Shown here: piece by piece, positions 20,386-31,260 of the stretch
How positions within the stretch are numbered: the first letter of the stretch is position 1
Layout of the letters: the number at the start of each line of letters is the position of its first letter
Assembly (NCBI GenBank): GCA_014529385.2
Contig: CM043969.1
Span: 10,149,001 to 10,209,000, forward strand
Origin: Adiantum capillus-veneris
Lineage: Eukaryota > Streptophyta > Polypodiopsida > Polypodiales > Pteridaceae
Length of the DNA: 60,000 bases
Direction of reading: 5' to 3'
The notes under the pieces: model-generated
What the model was told of the DNA's origin: nothing
The model's database searches: none
What the model saw: the letters and a program-made list of their open reading frames with translations, nothing else
Translations under genes and position numbers: made by a program

Positions 20386-21063
20386 ATGGACTCAAATCGA
20401 GCCAAGAATTCAAGTAAAGCAGAGCAAGCTAGTAGTAGTGGCAACACATGAGCAGCTGCAGAAGACCAGATTCTACAGCTATATGGATACAATGGAGAGA
20501 AAGTCTTGTATGCTGATACAGAAGGCCATAGATACTTGGTGAGCAGTAAAAGCAACACAGGAGCCAAGATCCTATTGATCAGAGTAAAGTCAGATTCAGA
20601 GAACTCCGAGATGTTCACAGACTTCAGTGGAGCCAGGTATTGCAAGCTCAAAGATGAGGTGCAGATAGAAGTTCAAAAACTCAACCCAAGTGTTTATCCA
20701 AAAATCTGCACAAGCCAACAAAGCATCCATTTAGTACATATGCAATCAGGGTCATTGCACATGGATTACAGTGGTCAGATCTATAGTCAAGAGCCAGAAT
20801 TGCAAGATCCAAAAGATCAACAAATAGAAGCAAGTCTAATTGGAGAACCGAGCCAAAGATGGTACAAAGGTCAAGATGGAGCAATCTACAACTTGATGCT
20901 CAGTGTTCTAAAAGAAGATGCCAACAACTTGGCAAGCACAAAAGTAGAAACTTCTCAGTAAGTGCTTGACATGACAGAACCAAATGAAATACCACTAGTC
21001 ATGGCGTATTGCTCAGATTGTGGACGAAAAGGTGAACATTATTCTGAAGGTTGTCCCACATAA
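20386..21063 (+). pseudogene. Gag-like ORF with zinc knuckle and repeated DxxGxxY motif
   Basis: From ATG 20386 one frame runs to TAA 21061, broken by TGA at 20449 and TAA at 20959. Four spaced copies of a D-x(1-2)-G-x2-Y motif appear: ADTEGHRYLV, TDFSGARYCK, MDYSGQIYSQ and GQDGAIYNLM. The C-terminus has CSDCGRKGEHYSEGC, a zinc knuckle with five rather than four residues before His (CX2CX5HX4C). It lies downstream of the A-rich leader of the 17.6-kb element, as gag would, and ends 20 bp before the LTR of the next element. The repeats are not a gag feature I know. A nucleocapsid-type RNA-binding role is inferred from the knuckle only. Confidence 0.55.
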
Positions 21064-21082
21064 TGCATAAAAAGAGAGCTAC

Positions 21083-22012
21083 TCCTAGCGCTCGAAGCTA
21101 CCTCGGTTACCATTTTTTGGAGCTCTCATTGTAAAAACACTTATTATTTTGATAAATCGAGAATATTGTAACTCTTTTTTTACGGATAAACTTTGTAATT
21201 GATGAGCCGGGGATACAAGCTTCCAGATTGTATCAACCTGTCTTTACCCATCTTTAGTTAGATCTCCCAGATTATTAGTTTTGATCACCAAAAACCTTGG
21301 CTAAGATGTAAAAGACAATTTTTATAAGTTATTTTCAAGTTCTGGATAATGAAATACACAGCCTGAGATAATGGTGCACACTTCTCTCCTTCTCACGCTT
21401 CTTCCTACTCTCTCTCCGGTTGTCACATTGCAGTCACGTATGTTGCATTGCAACCGCAGGTAAGAGCTCTACACATTGACGTAAGCATTTCACGGTATTT
21501 CATAGCTTTTGGCATTGTGGACCCGCGGTCTAATTTCATCATAAGTAGGAATTTACACTTCAAAATCAAAAACTAAGTATAGGTGGGGTATTAGGGAATC
21601 ATTGCTAAGCATGTAGATGCATTCTGGGTCAAAAACGACTAGGTCAAAAATCCACTGTTGTTAATAATCGTGATTTTTGCACTTAATGTAAAGTGGGATT
21701 TGAGAACATAAGCATGTGTGCTTAGGTTTTATAAACTTGTCCTAGAAGTTTCGCTACATTTGGATGTCATTTGATGCTGTAATGGATGTGATTTGTTTGC
21801 CACACCGATGAGCGATTGGCTTTTGGTGATTTCAGTCACTTGAGTGTAGCTTGAGTTAGATGCGAGTTGTTTGTTATTTTTCGAGAGATTGAAAACCTCT
21901 TGTAGCCTCTATGCACTAGTTGAGTCAACTTCGTCCCATGGATTGACAACATAATCGTGGTTCTCGCTAAATCTGCAATAAGATAGGAGTGAGGCTAGAC
22001 ACCCATCCCACA
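21083..22012 (+). repeat. 5' LTR of the 15.1-kb element
   Basis: About 930 bp, aligning over its full length with 34796-36181 once the MITE there is excluded. The end ...CATCCCACA is followed by the primer site. The start is degenerate (TCCTAGCG for TGTTAGCA). The TATA box equivalent at 21307-21314 reads TGTAAAAG, whereas the 3' copy has TATAAAAG. Confidence 0.85.
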
Positions 22013-22014
22013 TT

Positions 22015-22033
22015 TGGCACCACTTTCGAGGAT
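22015..22033 (+). promoter_or_regulatory. Primer-binding site of the 15.1-kb element
   Basis: TGGCACCACTTTCGAGGAT follows the LTR by 2 bp. It resembles the TGGCGCCGTTGC-type site at 17591 with several substitutions. Confidence 0.65.
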
Positions 22034-22560
22034 CAAAGAGATCTAAACTAGGGAAACACGAGCATCTTGTGAAGTTATCCTTTTACTTCCTCTAGGATCT
22101 CCTAGAGTCAAAACTTTCTTTTAGAATCGCATAGCTTAAGATTGTCATCTTTTGTTGTGTAGAGGTAGCTTGGAGGTAAGTTGTACTTGCTAAGTGCCTT
22201 TAGGATTGTAGGATTGTAGAACTAGATTAGTATTTAGAGAATGATTGATAGACGAGACAAGTCTTAAGATCAATGCTTAGAAAACCATAAAAAACATGAA
22301 AACGAGTATTTGTGGATACTTTCCACAACCCCATTGCATTAGAAACTAGGAGTAGGGTAAGTAGGATCCGAGGTGGATTTTAGAACATTGCTCTCTCCAA
22401 AAGAATCAATTGTGAGTTGTTAATTGAAGTTGCAGAATTTCACGTCTACGCTAGAAATAGCACGAAAAGACTCCAAACCACTCAATCCGACTGGAGAGTA
22501 TGCTTAAAAAAGTTATATGAACCAGTGGGTTAAGCTCGAGGACACATTGAGGTAAAAATT
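22034..22560 (+). other. Proximal leader, no gene
   Basis: About 0.5 kb of non-coding sequence between the primer site and the palindrome repeat array; nothing else recognised. Confidence 0.4.
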
Positions 22561-23720
22561 TCAAGAGTTTGCAAAAACTCATATTATTTACTTTTTCTTG
22601 ACATGCCAAATTAAGTTTTGACTTGATTCATAGGCTTAGAATAGCTCATGAAAATACTGTCCATTGAAAAAGTGCAAAATAGTGTTCATTTTAGGCCTAA
22701 AGTAAATAATCATGATTATTTACTTTCAGCTCAAAACTGACCAAGGCGATACCAATGACTCATTGCATGTGTATAAACAACTTTTGTAAAGGACCATAGA
22801 ATTTGGATCACCAAACTGACAAAAAATTGAGTAAGAACTAAAGTTTGTACTGACTTTTGGAAACTTGATCGTAAATTGGGGAAACAAATTGTCCAAACTC
22901 AATGAAACTTGATTCATAGGCTTATATTGATGTGATAGACATGTGTACATGCTGAGTTGACCATAAATATGCCAGAAGTAAATAATTGCGATTATTTACA
23001 TTTGCCGCATTTTTCAACTTTCTTTACCAAGTCAGCATACCACTAGCTTTGCCATGTTATAATAAGCCCACAAATCAAATTTGGTAAGATTTGGATCATT
23101 GGATTGAAAATTATGACCAAATTTGCAAAGTCAGTCTGCGGACACAAAACTAATGACCATTTGAACAAAGATTGTCCAAATTTGATGAGACTTGGCTAAG
23201 GTGCTTAAGTTGAGATACTTATCAGGTTTGTGTCAAGGTTGGGACAAAAACTTGCAAAAACATAGTTGGAGTAAATAATCGCAATTATTTACATCTGCTA
23301 TAAAAATTGATCATTTTGGACATTTGAGTATAACACAAGGTCAAGCATATCAAGTAGACCACACAAACCCATTTTGGTGAAATTTGGATCACAAAAGTGA
23401 GAGTTAAGCTAGATTCTTGAAAACCGAGTCTACGGACACAAAACAATTGATAAACTTGAACAAATTTTATCCAAATTTAGTGAAACTTGTCCAAGGACCT
23501 TAACAGGTTGTACACTTGGCAAATCAAGCCAAAATGTGCAAAAAACTAAGAAAAGTAAATAATCATGATTATTTACTACTGCTACACAGAGACACCAATT
23601 TTGACTTTTGAACTTGTAGAGTGTTAGATTAACATAATACAAGGCCACCAGAAAAGTTTGGGCTCAATCGGATCCAAATTGGTACATGTTCACTCAGTTT
23701 TCAAGTTGCAAATTAGTCCT
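22561..23720 (+). repeat. Leader array: ~280-bp units each with a 22-bp palindrome
   Basis: The 22-bp palindrome made of half-site GTAAATAATCA and its reverse complement occurs perfectly at 22702-22723 and 23555-23576, and with one unpaired step at 22978-22999 (centre TGCG) and 23271-23292 (centre CGCA). Spacings are 276, 293 and 284 bp. A partial copy stands near 22,588. Between them recur TTTGGATCA, ACGGACACAAAAC and ATTGTCCAAATTTGATGA-like blocks at matching offsets, so whole units are tandemly repeated and diverged. Confidence 0.8.
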
Positions 23721-23990
23721 TTGATTTTTTGCATAAGGAGAATCTGAAAGTCTCAATTGCTGACTTCCATAGCTCGATTTGAAGTGATCCACATAGATCA
23801 ATCACAATAGTTAGCAAAAGCTACACAGTCTTTGTGAAAGAATAGCTAACTTGATCAAAATTGATACAGGAATCAGGTTGCAGACAAGGAATTGGTAGCT
23901 TGACAAGAAGCTGCAATCAAGTCAAGTGGAAAAACTTGATAACAAGTCAATCCGATGGTAAGTACTCTATCGAGGGCTTCATAAGTCTAT

Positions 23991-24500
23991 ATGAACCTTA
24001 GATCTGGTCGTATACTAGGAAACCAAGGCACATCTAGAGAAACCTCCATTAGAGTATCCACCGAAGAGAGTGTGAATCAAGGCAATCCCTTTCACACTAT
24101 CCTTGAAGAAGTCTCAGACACTTTTTCAGATTCAACATCTGAAATGTCTTCCTATTCGACTCACTCTGAAACCGGAACGACAGTGCGCTACAAGCATATA
24201 CTCTCTCTTTATAAGACTAATGGCCATGGAGCTCAGATTTACTTGGATCTTAACGAAGAGTATCATGTTCACATTGATGACCATGGTATTGAGTTTGAAG
24301 AGGAGATCAAGGCAAAATGTACATGGATAGAAACGGAACTTAGTATTTACAAGTTGAAAACCCTAACGTGATAGACAAATGGGGGTTAGAAGTAAACACC
24401 ATAATTCCATATATGGCAGCTAAAGAAGGACCACTAACTTTAGAATTTGAGGGATACGATCAAGTTGATTCAAAGCCTTTTAAATAGCTTAGTACCGATA
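23991..24500 (+). pseudogene. N-terminal part of gag ORF
   Basis: ATG 23991 begins MNLRSGRILGNQG, a start common in plant gypsy gag-pol (NLRSGR). An acidic Ser/Thr-rich region and YLDLNEEYHVHIDD follow, to a stop at 24371. Coding-like sequence continues in other frames (IIPYMAAKEGPLTLEFEG near 24,400). This is probably the N-terminal part of gag ahead of the capsid domain. Confidence 0.55.
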
Positions 24501-24899
24501 ATGCTAGGACCGGAGTCTATTGTTGGGAGGATAGAAATATAAAAGATCTTCTATGGACTTCGCATGCCAAATCAGACCAACTAACACCCATGAAGATCAT
24601 CTCTATCTTCAAGATCAAAGATAAGGGATCAACAAATCTACCAACCTACCTGTTTAGGGATTGTTATAACAACAACTTTGTTATGATGACCCCTGAGGAG
24701 GTGGAATAAACCAAATACCAAGGGTATTCCATAAGGGATTGGATATTGGGCCAAGGACCAGAAACTAATCCAAGAGAAGAACACCATGAGAGATCTTCTG
24801 AGAGTAATATTAAGAAACCAGAAACCACCTCATCATGAAGAACACTTGGTGACACTAAAGCCAGTCCAGGGATCCATGACTCATTATTTCCAACAGACT

Positions 24900-25620
24900 G
24901 GTTTGAAGGACTCGGAACAGGACCAACTGCCAGGAGACTGGGAGTTGAACCAAATAGACGTGCTGGACCAGTTGATTTTCAATAGTGGGTTAAAAAATAC
25001 AGTGGAGCGAGGGATCCATATGACCACTTAGCAAGCTTTAAGGAAGTGCTAAGAGCAGAACGCATATTTGATGTCCATAATCAATTCAAGGGGTTTGGAA
25101 TGACATTAGAAGGAAAATCATTGATATGGTTTCAAAACATTCCACCAAGGTCAATCATGGACTTGGATACATTAGCTCAAGGATTTGTAGCTGCTTGTTC
25201 CAAAACGGGGATCAAACACAATACGTAGCTCAAATCTACAGCTTTAAATAGAAACAAGGTGTGTCTGTTAGGGATTGTGCAACTTGAATGAAACAATACA
25301 TTGCAAGATGCCTAGAGCTAGAGATACGTGTAGAAGAATGACTAGTGTCATTGTTTCTAGAGGGACTGCTAAACAAAGAACTTCATGCTATACTATATAG
25401 CAAGAAGCATACAACCCTAGAAGAGTGTGTGTTAGACGCTATTGATTTAGGAGACAATTATGATATTTTCACCAACAAAGAAGATGTCCCTAAAGATAAC
25501 CAAAGCAAGAAAAAAGCATCCACCAAACCAGCACAAGTGAAAAATGGTTGTTGTAGCACCGTTTTCAGCCATAGTAGACATGCTCAAAAGGATGAATGAC
25601 ATGATGAATAACATGCAAAA
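24900..25620 (+). pseudogene. Gag capsid domain (Retrotrans_gag type), frameshifted
   Basis: Blocks in order over two frames: FNQ/DVHNQFKGFGMTLEGKSL, IWFQNIPPRSIMDLDTLAQG, FVAACSKTGIKHNT, GVSVRDCA, SLFLEGLLNKELHAILYSKK and HTTLEECVLDAIDLGDNYDI. This matches the Retrotrans_gag pattern (target folding into ARxWF, RF, ESVRDF and FxxGL motifs). At least three stops or shifts break it. It would have assembled the particle shell. Confidence 0.75.
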
Positions 25621-25773
25621 AGCACCTATGAGAGAGCCATGACAAGAGATACCTCAATAGAGACAACCAATTAGGCCACAAAAATGGTGTGCAATCGAGG
25701 GTAAATGGACCAACCATGAGACCAATGAGTGTTATTACCAACCAAAGTATGATGGAATGTTCAATACGTACCT

Positions 25774-26523
25774 ATGAGGCCACAAGGACAATCGATGTAC
25801 AGATATCATCCTAATATGGCCCCAGCTCAAAGACCACCGATGGGTATGGAAAGACCTCAACCCGTGTTGAGTCAACAACCTCTATATTGGGGACATAATG
25901 CAGTGCCTGTAAAGTACATGCATCTAGAGGGAGTCATAGATGAACAAGCACTAGTGCCTATTACACTCTATGTTGAGCCTAGTTCACATCCACCACCAAT
26001 GGAAGAACCTGTGACTTATATTCCACCAGATCTTGCACCAATGTACTATGTGGTTAATCAAGGTGTCAGACCCCCTATGGTAAGACCCATGATTAAGCCA
26101 AGAACTAGAAACTATCATAATTGTGGTGCAGATGATCATTGGAAAAATGAATGCCCAGAGTTTGACAAGAACCTCAAGCCAGTTGAAGCTTATTGCATAC
26201 AATGTTGCAAAAAGGGAGGAAACTTCTCGGAAGATTGTCCAAAAAATCGTTTAAACAAGGGTAAAACAGTAGTGAACGTAGTCCAAGTGATACCTAGTAG
26301 CTCATCTCAGAGTGAACCAATTTTTCCAATTAAGGTAATCACCAGATCCCAGGCTAAGAAAAAGAAACATAACTCCTCTGATGATTCATGGAATACAAAA
26401 ATTTCCTCTCAAAAGACTAAAAGAATCAGAAGCAAAAGGTATGAGATGAGAAAACAGAAACAAAGGGCTGAAATCGAGGAGAAAGCAAAGAAGCTATTCC
26501 AGGAAAAGGTGAAAGAAACTTGA
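25774..26523 (+). pseudogene. Gag nucleocapsid region with two altered zinc knuckles
   Basis: A 249-codon open stretch is Pro/Gln/Met-rich at first. It then has YHNCGADDHWKNEC, a CX2CX4HX4C knuckle whose first Cys is Tyr, and CIQCCKKGGNFSEDC, with the five-residue spacing seen at 21.0 kb and Asn in place of His. A basic tail rich in KK, KQ and EK repeats follows, to the stop at 26521. RNA-binding nucleocapsid role is inferred from the knuckles. Neither retains all four metal ligands. Confidence 0.7.
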
Positions 26524-27700
26524 AGCAAAATCAAGGAGACCACTGTGAAATTTGGAGGATCAATTTTGGTTGACAAAATTTTTGAGCCTATTAATGCAGC
26601 CTTAGAAGCCTACCAAGAAGGACTTCAAGATTGGGGAAACAATTATCTGTACTTGAAGCAAGTGGGATCGATAACAAGGGTTAATCTAAAAGATCACACT
26701 TATAGAGATGTCATGAAAACGCCCATATAAGAGGTTGATTCAGTCTCTTCGGCTGAAATTAAGCTTCCATCTTGGTTGAAAAAAGACACTCCTATTTTGA
26801 TGTGTGGAGCTTCAAAAACCGGGAGCTTAAAACAAGAAGAATAATGTTATAAAGGTATTGCACGGATGAATCTTATGTACCTGAATCCTTTCCAGAACAT
26901 TTGTTTGAGCCATTTGAGTGGACTCAAATTTTAGCGACAAAGGATGTATGTGTGAATACGTCTATGCCTACTCAATTTTTCAATGAGGATGATATAATTC
27001 CCATACAAATGCTCTCAACCCTCCACATTAAAGATGAAATTAAGGAGCCCAAGGACTTGATGAAAAATTAACAAGTCTTTTCAAACCTCTACTATAATAT
27101 GCAACAAATAAGTTAGAAGAACACTCAGGTACCTCAGATGATTTGGGGTTGAAAAAAGAACATGTGAGAGCTAAGCTACTCATGAAAGGACAGAAGTAAA
27201 AGTTTTTTGACTTTCCGAACCAGAAACCAAGAAGACAGAAATGGTATAGACGAATAAGAGACACTAGAAATTTGAAAACTAGACCAATGCCATCAATCTC
27301 TAGTAAAACACAGTTCGTGATGCAGATAGATGCACATGATTGTGTCGAGGACAATATCACTGACAGATATCCTTCAAACAAAAATAAAAAAATGTTTAAA
27401 ACATCGAGAAAAACAAGAAAGGAAACTCAAGCAAAACCTAAAAACCAGGACAAGGATTCAACCATGACAAGAGTTGAACGAAAAAAGAAATATCAAGAGT
27501 TAAAAAAAGCTCTAAAGGAGATATATACAACTAAAATGGGGAACACTAAAGAATATGGTAAAGATGTAATGAGTGTTCCATCCCGTTACAAGAAATATAT
27601 TCTCCAAGATTGAAGAATTATAGTCAAACAACCTGTTAGAGAACTATGAAAACAGGGTGAGTCCTACGAAGGGCCTGAAAACGCAAAAAAAGATACATTT
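26524..27700 (+). pseudogene. Gag-pol linker region, no protease motif seen
   Basis: Coding-like blocks in alternating frames: FEPINAALEAYQEGLQDWGN, then SFPEHLFEPFEWTQI, then a Lys-rich segment KRKKYQELKKALKEIY near 27,500. In gypsy elements the protease normally lies here, but I see no D[ST]G or ILG motif in any frame between gag and RT. Confidence 0.45.
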
Positions 27701-27712
27701 GGTCAACCAAGA

Positions 27713-28765
27713 GAAGAGCCTAGACCAGCCTACATTGTTAATGACCTTACGGAAGAAGAAGAAGGGCTTTTGTTAAGATTACTAAAAGAATACCAAGATA
27801 TCTTTGCTTGGTCTTACAAGGATCTCAAGGGTGTTGACCCAAAAATCTGTCAACATACCATACCCATGAGAGATGATGCAAAACCAAGTAGACAAAGGCC
27901 ATACACATACAATGAAACATTTTCTATAAAGGAGAGATTGAAAAGCTAAGGGAGGTTGAATTCAATTATGAAATTGAACACACAGATTGGGTGTCTCCAA
28001 TTGTGGTAGTATCCAAGAAAAATAGAAAATTACGAGTGTGTGTCAACCTCAAGAAAGTGAACGTAGCTACCATTAGAGACAACTTTCCTCTTCCTATCAC
28101 TGAGGATGTTTTAGAACGATTTGCATGTAAAGAAGCTTACAGATTTTTAGATGGCTTTTCGGGATACAATCAACTTTGGGTTGACCCAAAAGATCAGCAT
28201 AAAACTGCCTTTGCAACAGAATGGGGTATTTTTGCATATCTTATTATGCCTTTTGGGTTAACTAATTCTCCTGCCACCTTTTAAAGATTGATCAGCCATG
28301 ATTTTAAAGATTATCTTTGGAATTTCTTGGAAGTATATATGCATGATCTATGCGTACATTCATCAATCTGGGCTGATCATTTTAAACACCTCAAAAAGGT
28401 ATTCAAAAAATATAGACTTTACAGAATTTGCTTAAATCCTGAGAAGTGCACATTCATGGGGAGACAAGGAAAAATCTCTTGGACATATAGTGTCTAAAAA
28501 TAGCATAGCTACTGATATGGACAAAATTCATGTTATAAATTATTTGCGTAGTCTGACAACTGTCAAGGGGGTTCAAGCCTTCATGGGGCATTGTGGATAT
28601 TACAAACGACTCATTTACATGTACTCTATAATTGCAAAACCCATGTATAGCTTGATTACAAACTTTGAATGGACTAATGAGTGTGAAGAATCCTTCATGA
28701 AGCTTAAGCAAGCTCTCACGTCAACTCAAATATTGAGGGGAACCACCCAAAGGAGTAGACGATGA
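27713..28765 (+). pseudogene. Reverse transcriptase domain, catalytic site mutated
   Basis: Starts in frame 2 with YIVNDLTEEEEGLLLRLLKE and FAWSYKDLKG, shifts frame near 27,925, then reads WVSPIVVVSKKNRKLRVCVN, FLDGFSGYNQ, IMPFGLTNSPATF, a TAA, and FLEVYMHDLCVHS. A further shift near 28,490 leads to VQAFMGHCGYYKRLIYMYS. These are the ordered Ty3/gypsy RT motifs. The catalytic YMDD is YMHD (codon 28342-28344, GAT to CAT), which should abolish polymerisation. RNase H should follow but only its opening (FEWTNECEESFMKLKQAL) remains before sequence typical of the linker to integrase. Confidence 0.9.
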
Positions 28766-28980
28766 TCTACCAGATGCCTATCTATTCTTTGTGGAAATGA
28801 TACCTTGATGGCCGAAATATGGTATTACGGATGGCCATAGCTCAAGTGGATTTGCAAATACCACTTCCTATTACAATCGGATTAATTGAGCAATTGGTTA
28901 TGTATCAATTTCTAGCTGGAAGGCTGTACAAAAGAAATCGGGATAGAATATTTCTCTTATGAATCAATGCTGAGGAGAAA
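28766..28980 (+). other. RNase H deletion junction
   Basis: Only about 200 bp separates the start of RNase H from the region before integrase (DDLPDAYLFFVEMIP, then QFLAGRLYKRNRD in another frame). A complete RNase H needs about 360 bp more, so an internal deletion is inferred. Confidence 0.55.
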
Positions 28981-28983
28981 ACC

Positions 28984-30144
28984 CAATACCTAAGTCAAGC
29001 ACATAATACCATAGTAGGACTTCACTTTGCAGAAGATCAAACTATGCCATGAATCTTAAGACTTGGAGTATTTTGGCCAACTATGAGAAGCGATGTTCAT
29101 TCTTAAATTGTGAAAATTTTTCCTCAATGTCAAAAACAAACACCCATACCTCATGTAACATTGCTCCAAATGTTGCATGTTCCTAAGTGGAGTAACTATC
29201 TAGTTACTTACTTATCAAGCCAAACATTTCCTAAGGATATGAGTAAACTTCATCAAAGAACAATTGAAACTGAAGCAAAAGATTATTATCTGATTGGAAA
29301 CCAATTGTATCGGAGAGTTAAGGCCCAACATCTACGTCTTTGTGCCAATGAAGACGAGTATATTCCAATTATAAAATAAGCACATGCTGGATTAGCTGGA
29401 GGTCACTTTTCTAGTGAGACCATTGTAAGAGAAATCTTAATGGCAGGCATATGGTGGCCAACACTTTTTGCAGATGCCAAGGAATATGTTCAAAGGTGTG
29501 ATGCTTGTCAACGATAAAATTTGCCAACACGTGTAGATAGCATGCATTTAAGACCAATGATGAGGGCTAGAGATTTTGCAAAATGGGGTATGAACTTTGT
29601 TAGGCCAATACAACCACCTACTTATAGAACCCACACTCAATATATCATTGTAGCTACGGACTATTTGACCAAGTGAGCCGAGGGTAAAGCAACTCAAAAG
29701 AATGATTCCAGAACCACTGCCGCATTCTTATATGAGTATGTGTTCACAAGATATGGACTGCCAATAGAAATTGGTAGTGATAGGGAAACTCATTTCCTTA
29801 ATGAGGCAATCGAGTATCTCCTCAATGAATGTATGGTCATCCATAACAAATCAGCTCCCTATCAGCCCCAAGAAAACGGACAAGCTGAGTATATGAATAA
29901 AATTCTTAGCTTGATATTGACCAAAGTGGTTAGTTCAGGAAGGACAGACTGGGAAATGAATCTCCATGCATCTCTATGGGCTTATCGAGTTTCATTCAAA
30001 ACAAGTTCAAATGATACACCCTTTAACCTTGTTTATGGTCTTGATGCTATACTTCCAATAGAGTTTCTATTGCCGACACTAAGGGTAGCTAAGGATCTTG
30101 AGGGGACTGGACATGAGACTCGAAGATTTAGAAAAGCTAGATGA
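28984..30144 (+). pseudogene. Integrase with two tandem HHCC modules and intact DDE triad
   Basis: Frame 1 is kept throughout, with stops at 29053, 29104, 29377, 29515 and 29674. A first HHCC-like module (AHNTIVGLHF ... FWPTMRSDVHS ... FPQCQ, 29002-29130) has Phe for its first Cys. After a ~80-residue spacer (MLHVPKWSNYLVTYL...) comes the usual module HAGLAGGHF ... WWPTLFADAKEYVQRCDACQ (29383-29514). The rve core keeps D (29659), D (29779) and E (29887), the last two 35 residues apart, in VATDYLTK, GSDRETHF and QENGQAEY. Integrase would join cDNA to host DNA. The duplicated module may be typical of this lineage. Confidence 0.85.
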
Positions 30145-30431
30145 GAAAAGGCTAACTGATGTAGCTCACATATATGCAAAAAAGCAGAAACAAAAACACT
30201 TTTTTGATTCCCATCTAATTACAAAAATCTTCAAAAAATGAGACTTAGTTTTAGTCTATTCCCTTAAGCAACATATTCCCAAGTTTAAGAAAAAGGGAAA
30301 GGGACCATTTATCATTGGAGATGTATCTCCAAGTGGAGCAGTTAAGTTATCCACCCTAGATGGTGAACAAATGGCTAATTGGATTAGTGGATGTTGTTTG
30401 AAGAAGTACAATTTGCCATTGACCAATTAAT
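30140..30431 (+). pseudogene. Integrase C-terminal GPF domain
   Basis: Frame 2 continues the integrase: KKQKQKHFFDSHLIT, a TGA, DLVLVYSLKQHIPKFKKKGK and GPFIIGDVSPSGAVKLS, TLDGEQMANWISGCCLKKYN, with TAA at 30428. GPF followed by a small barrel fold is the Ty3/gypsy integrase C-terminal domain. No chromodomain is visible. The stop after LPLTN may be the original end of pol. Confidence 0.75.
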
Positions 30432-31260
30432 TTCTAGAAAGAATGCATACAGCTAACCAAAGGAAGATAAAATGACAACAAGTTATTCATGAAGTCCAAG
30501 AAGAAGCTTGGCTTCGAGTAATCAAAAGGAAAGCTGCTCTCAAGAATCAACAAATACCTATTCCCATTAACAACCTGGAAATAGATAACCGACAATGGGA
30601 ATTGCAAAAAGATGCAAAGCCAACAGATGATAAATAGTTACATGGAATGGACCTTTGCATCAAAGTACATCTTAACAATCATAGCACAAATGCATTGGTC
30701 GATACAGGAGCTCTAGTAAATGCAATCAGTTTTTCACATGTACAAGAAAGCAACAAGTCATTCTTTGATAGCAGGAATAGTGACTATCAAAGGATGCAAC
30801 AAGAACCCAACACCAACACTAGGAGTAGTCAACTTGAATGTGATGGTACCTCAGGGGTTCACTATATGTAAACCATCTATACAACGTGCATTCAAAGGGT
30901 ATTTAAAAAACCCATGAATCTTGAACTAATAAAACAACCCCTCTTTCTTGATGAACTTACGGGTTTTTTTCCAAAGTGCAATAAAAAAACCCCTTATTTA
31001 GATATATTTATGTAAATTTATCCAGAAAATTTGAATTAGAAAACCACTCATGTTGAACTCTCATGGTATACTTACATACATAGAGGTGCACCCCCCGAGG
31101 ATGGTACATGGATGTTCATGCCCTCATCAGTTTGTATGCTTACCAGATGAACACATGAATGAGACAACAATTCTTGGAATCCCCTAGATGCAGACTAACA
31201 AGGCAGTACCAGATTGGGATACCAATCATCTCAAGCTATCACCTAATGGCGGACAACTCA
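30432..31260 (+). pseudogene. Retropepsin-like domain downstream of integrase
   Basis: In the same frame as the integrase end, a linker (EEAWLRVIKRKAALKNQQIP) leads to MDLCIKVHLNNHSTNALVDT, then GALVNAIS. LVDTGA at 30695-30712 is the aspartic protease active-site pattern. After one frameshift near 30,775 the sequence reads GIVTIKGCNKNPTPTLGVVN and VMVPQGFT, and later HMNETTILGIP, a TAG where Trp is usual, MQTNKAVPDWDTNHLKLS. ILG plus a PW-like follow-up is the conserved second retropepsin motif. The interval between DTG and ILG is about 470 bp, longer than usual, so an insertion is likely. Ty3/gypsy proteases normally precede RT; none is visible there in this element. Confidence 0.65.

Noticed and set aside
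20386-21063. Endogenous pararetrovirus coat protein because of the zinc knuckle
   Set aside because: It sits behind a gypsy-type LTR, primer site and leader, and no movement protein or pararetroviral RT is present.
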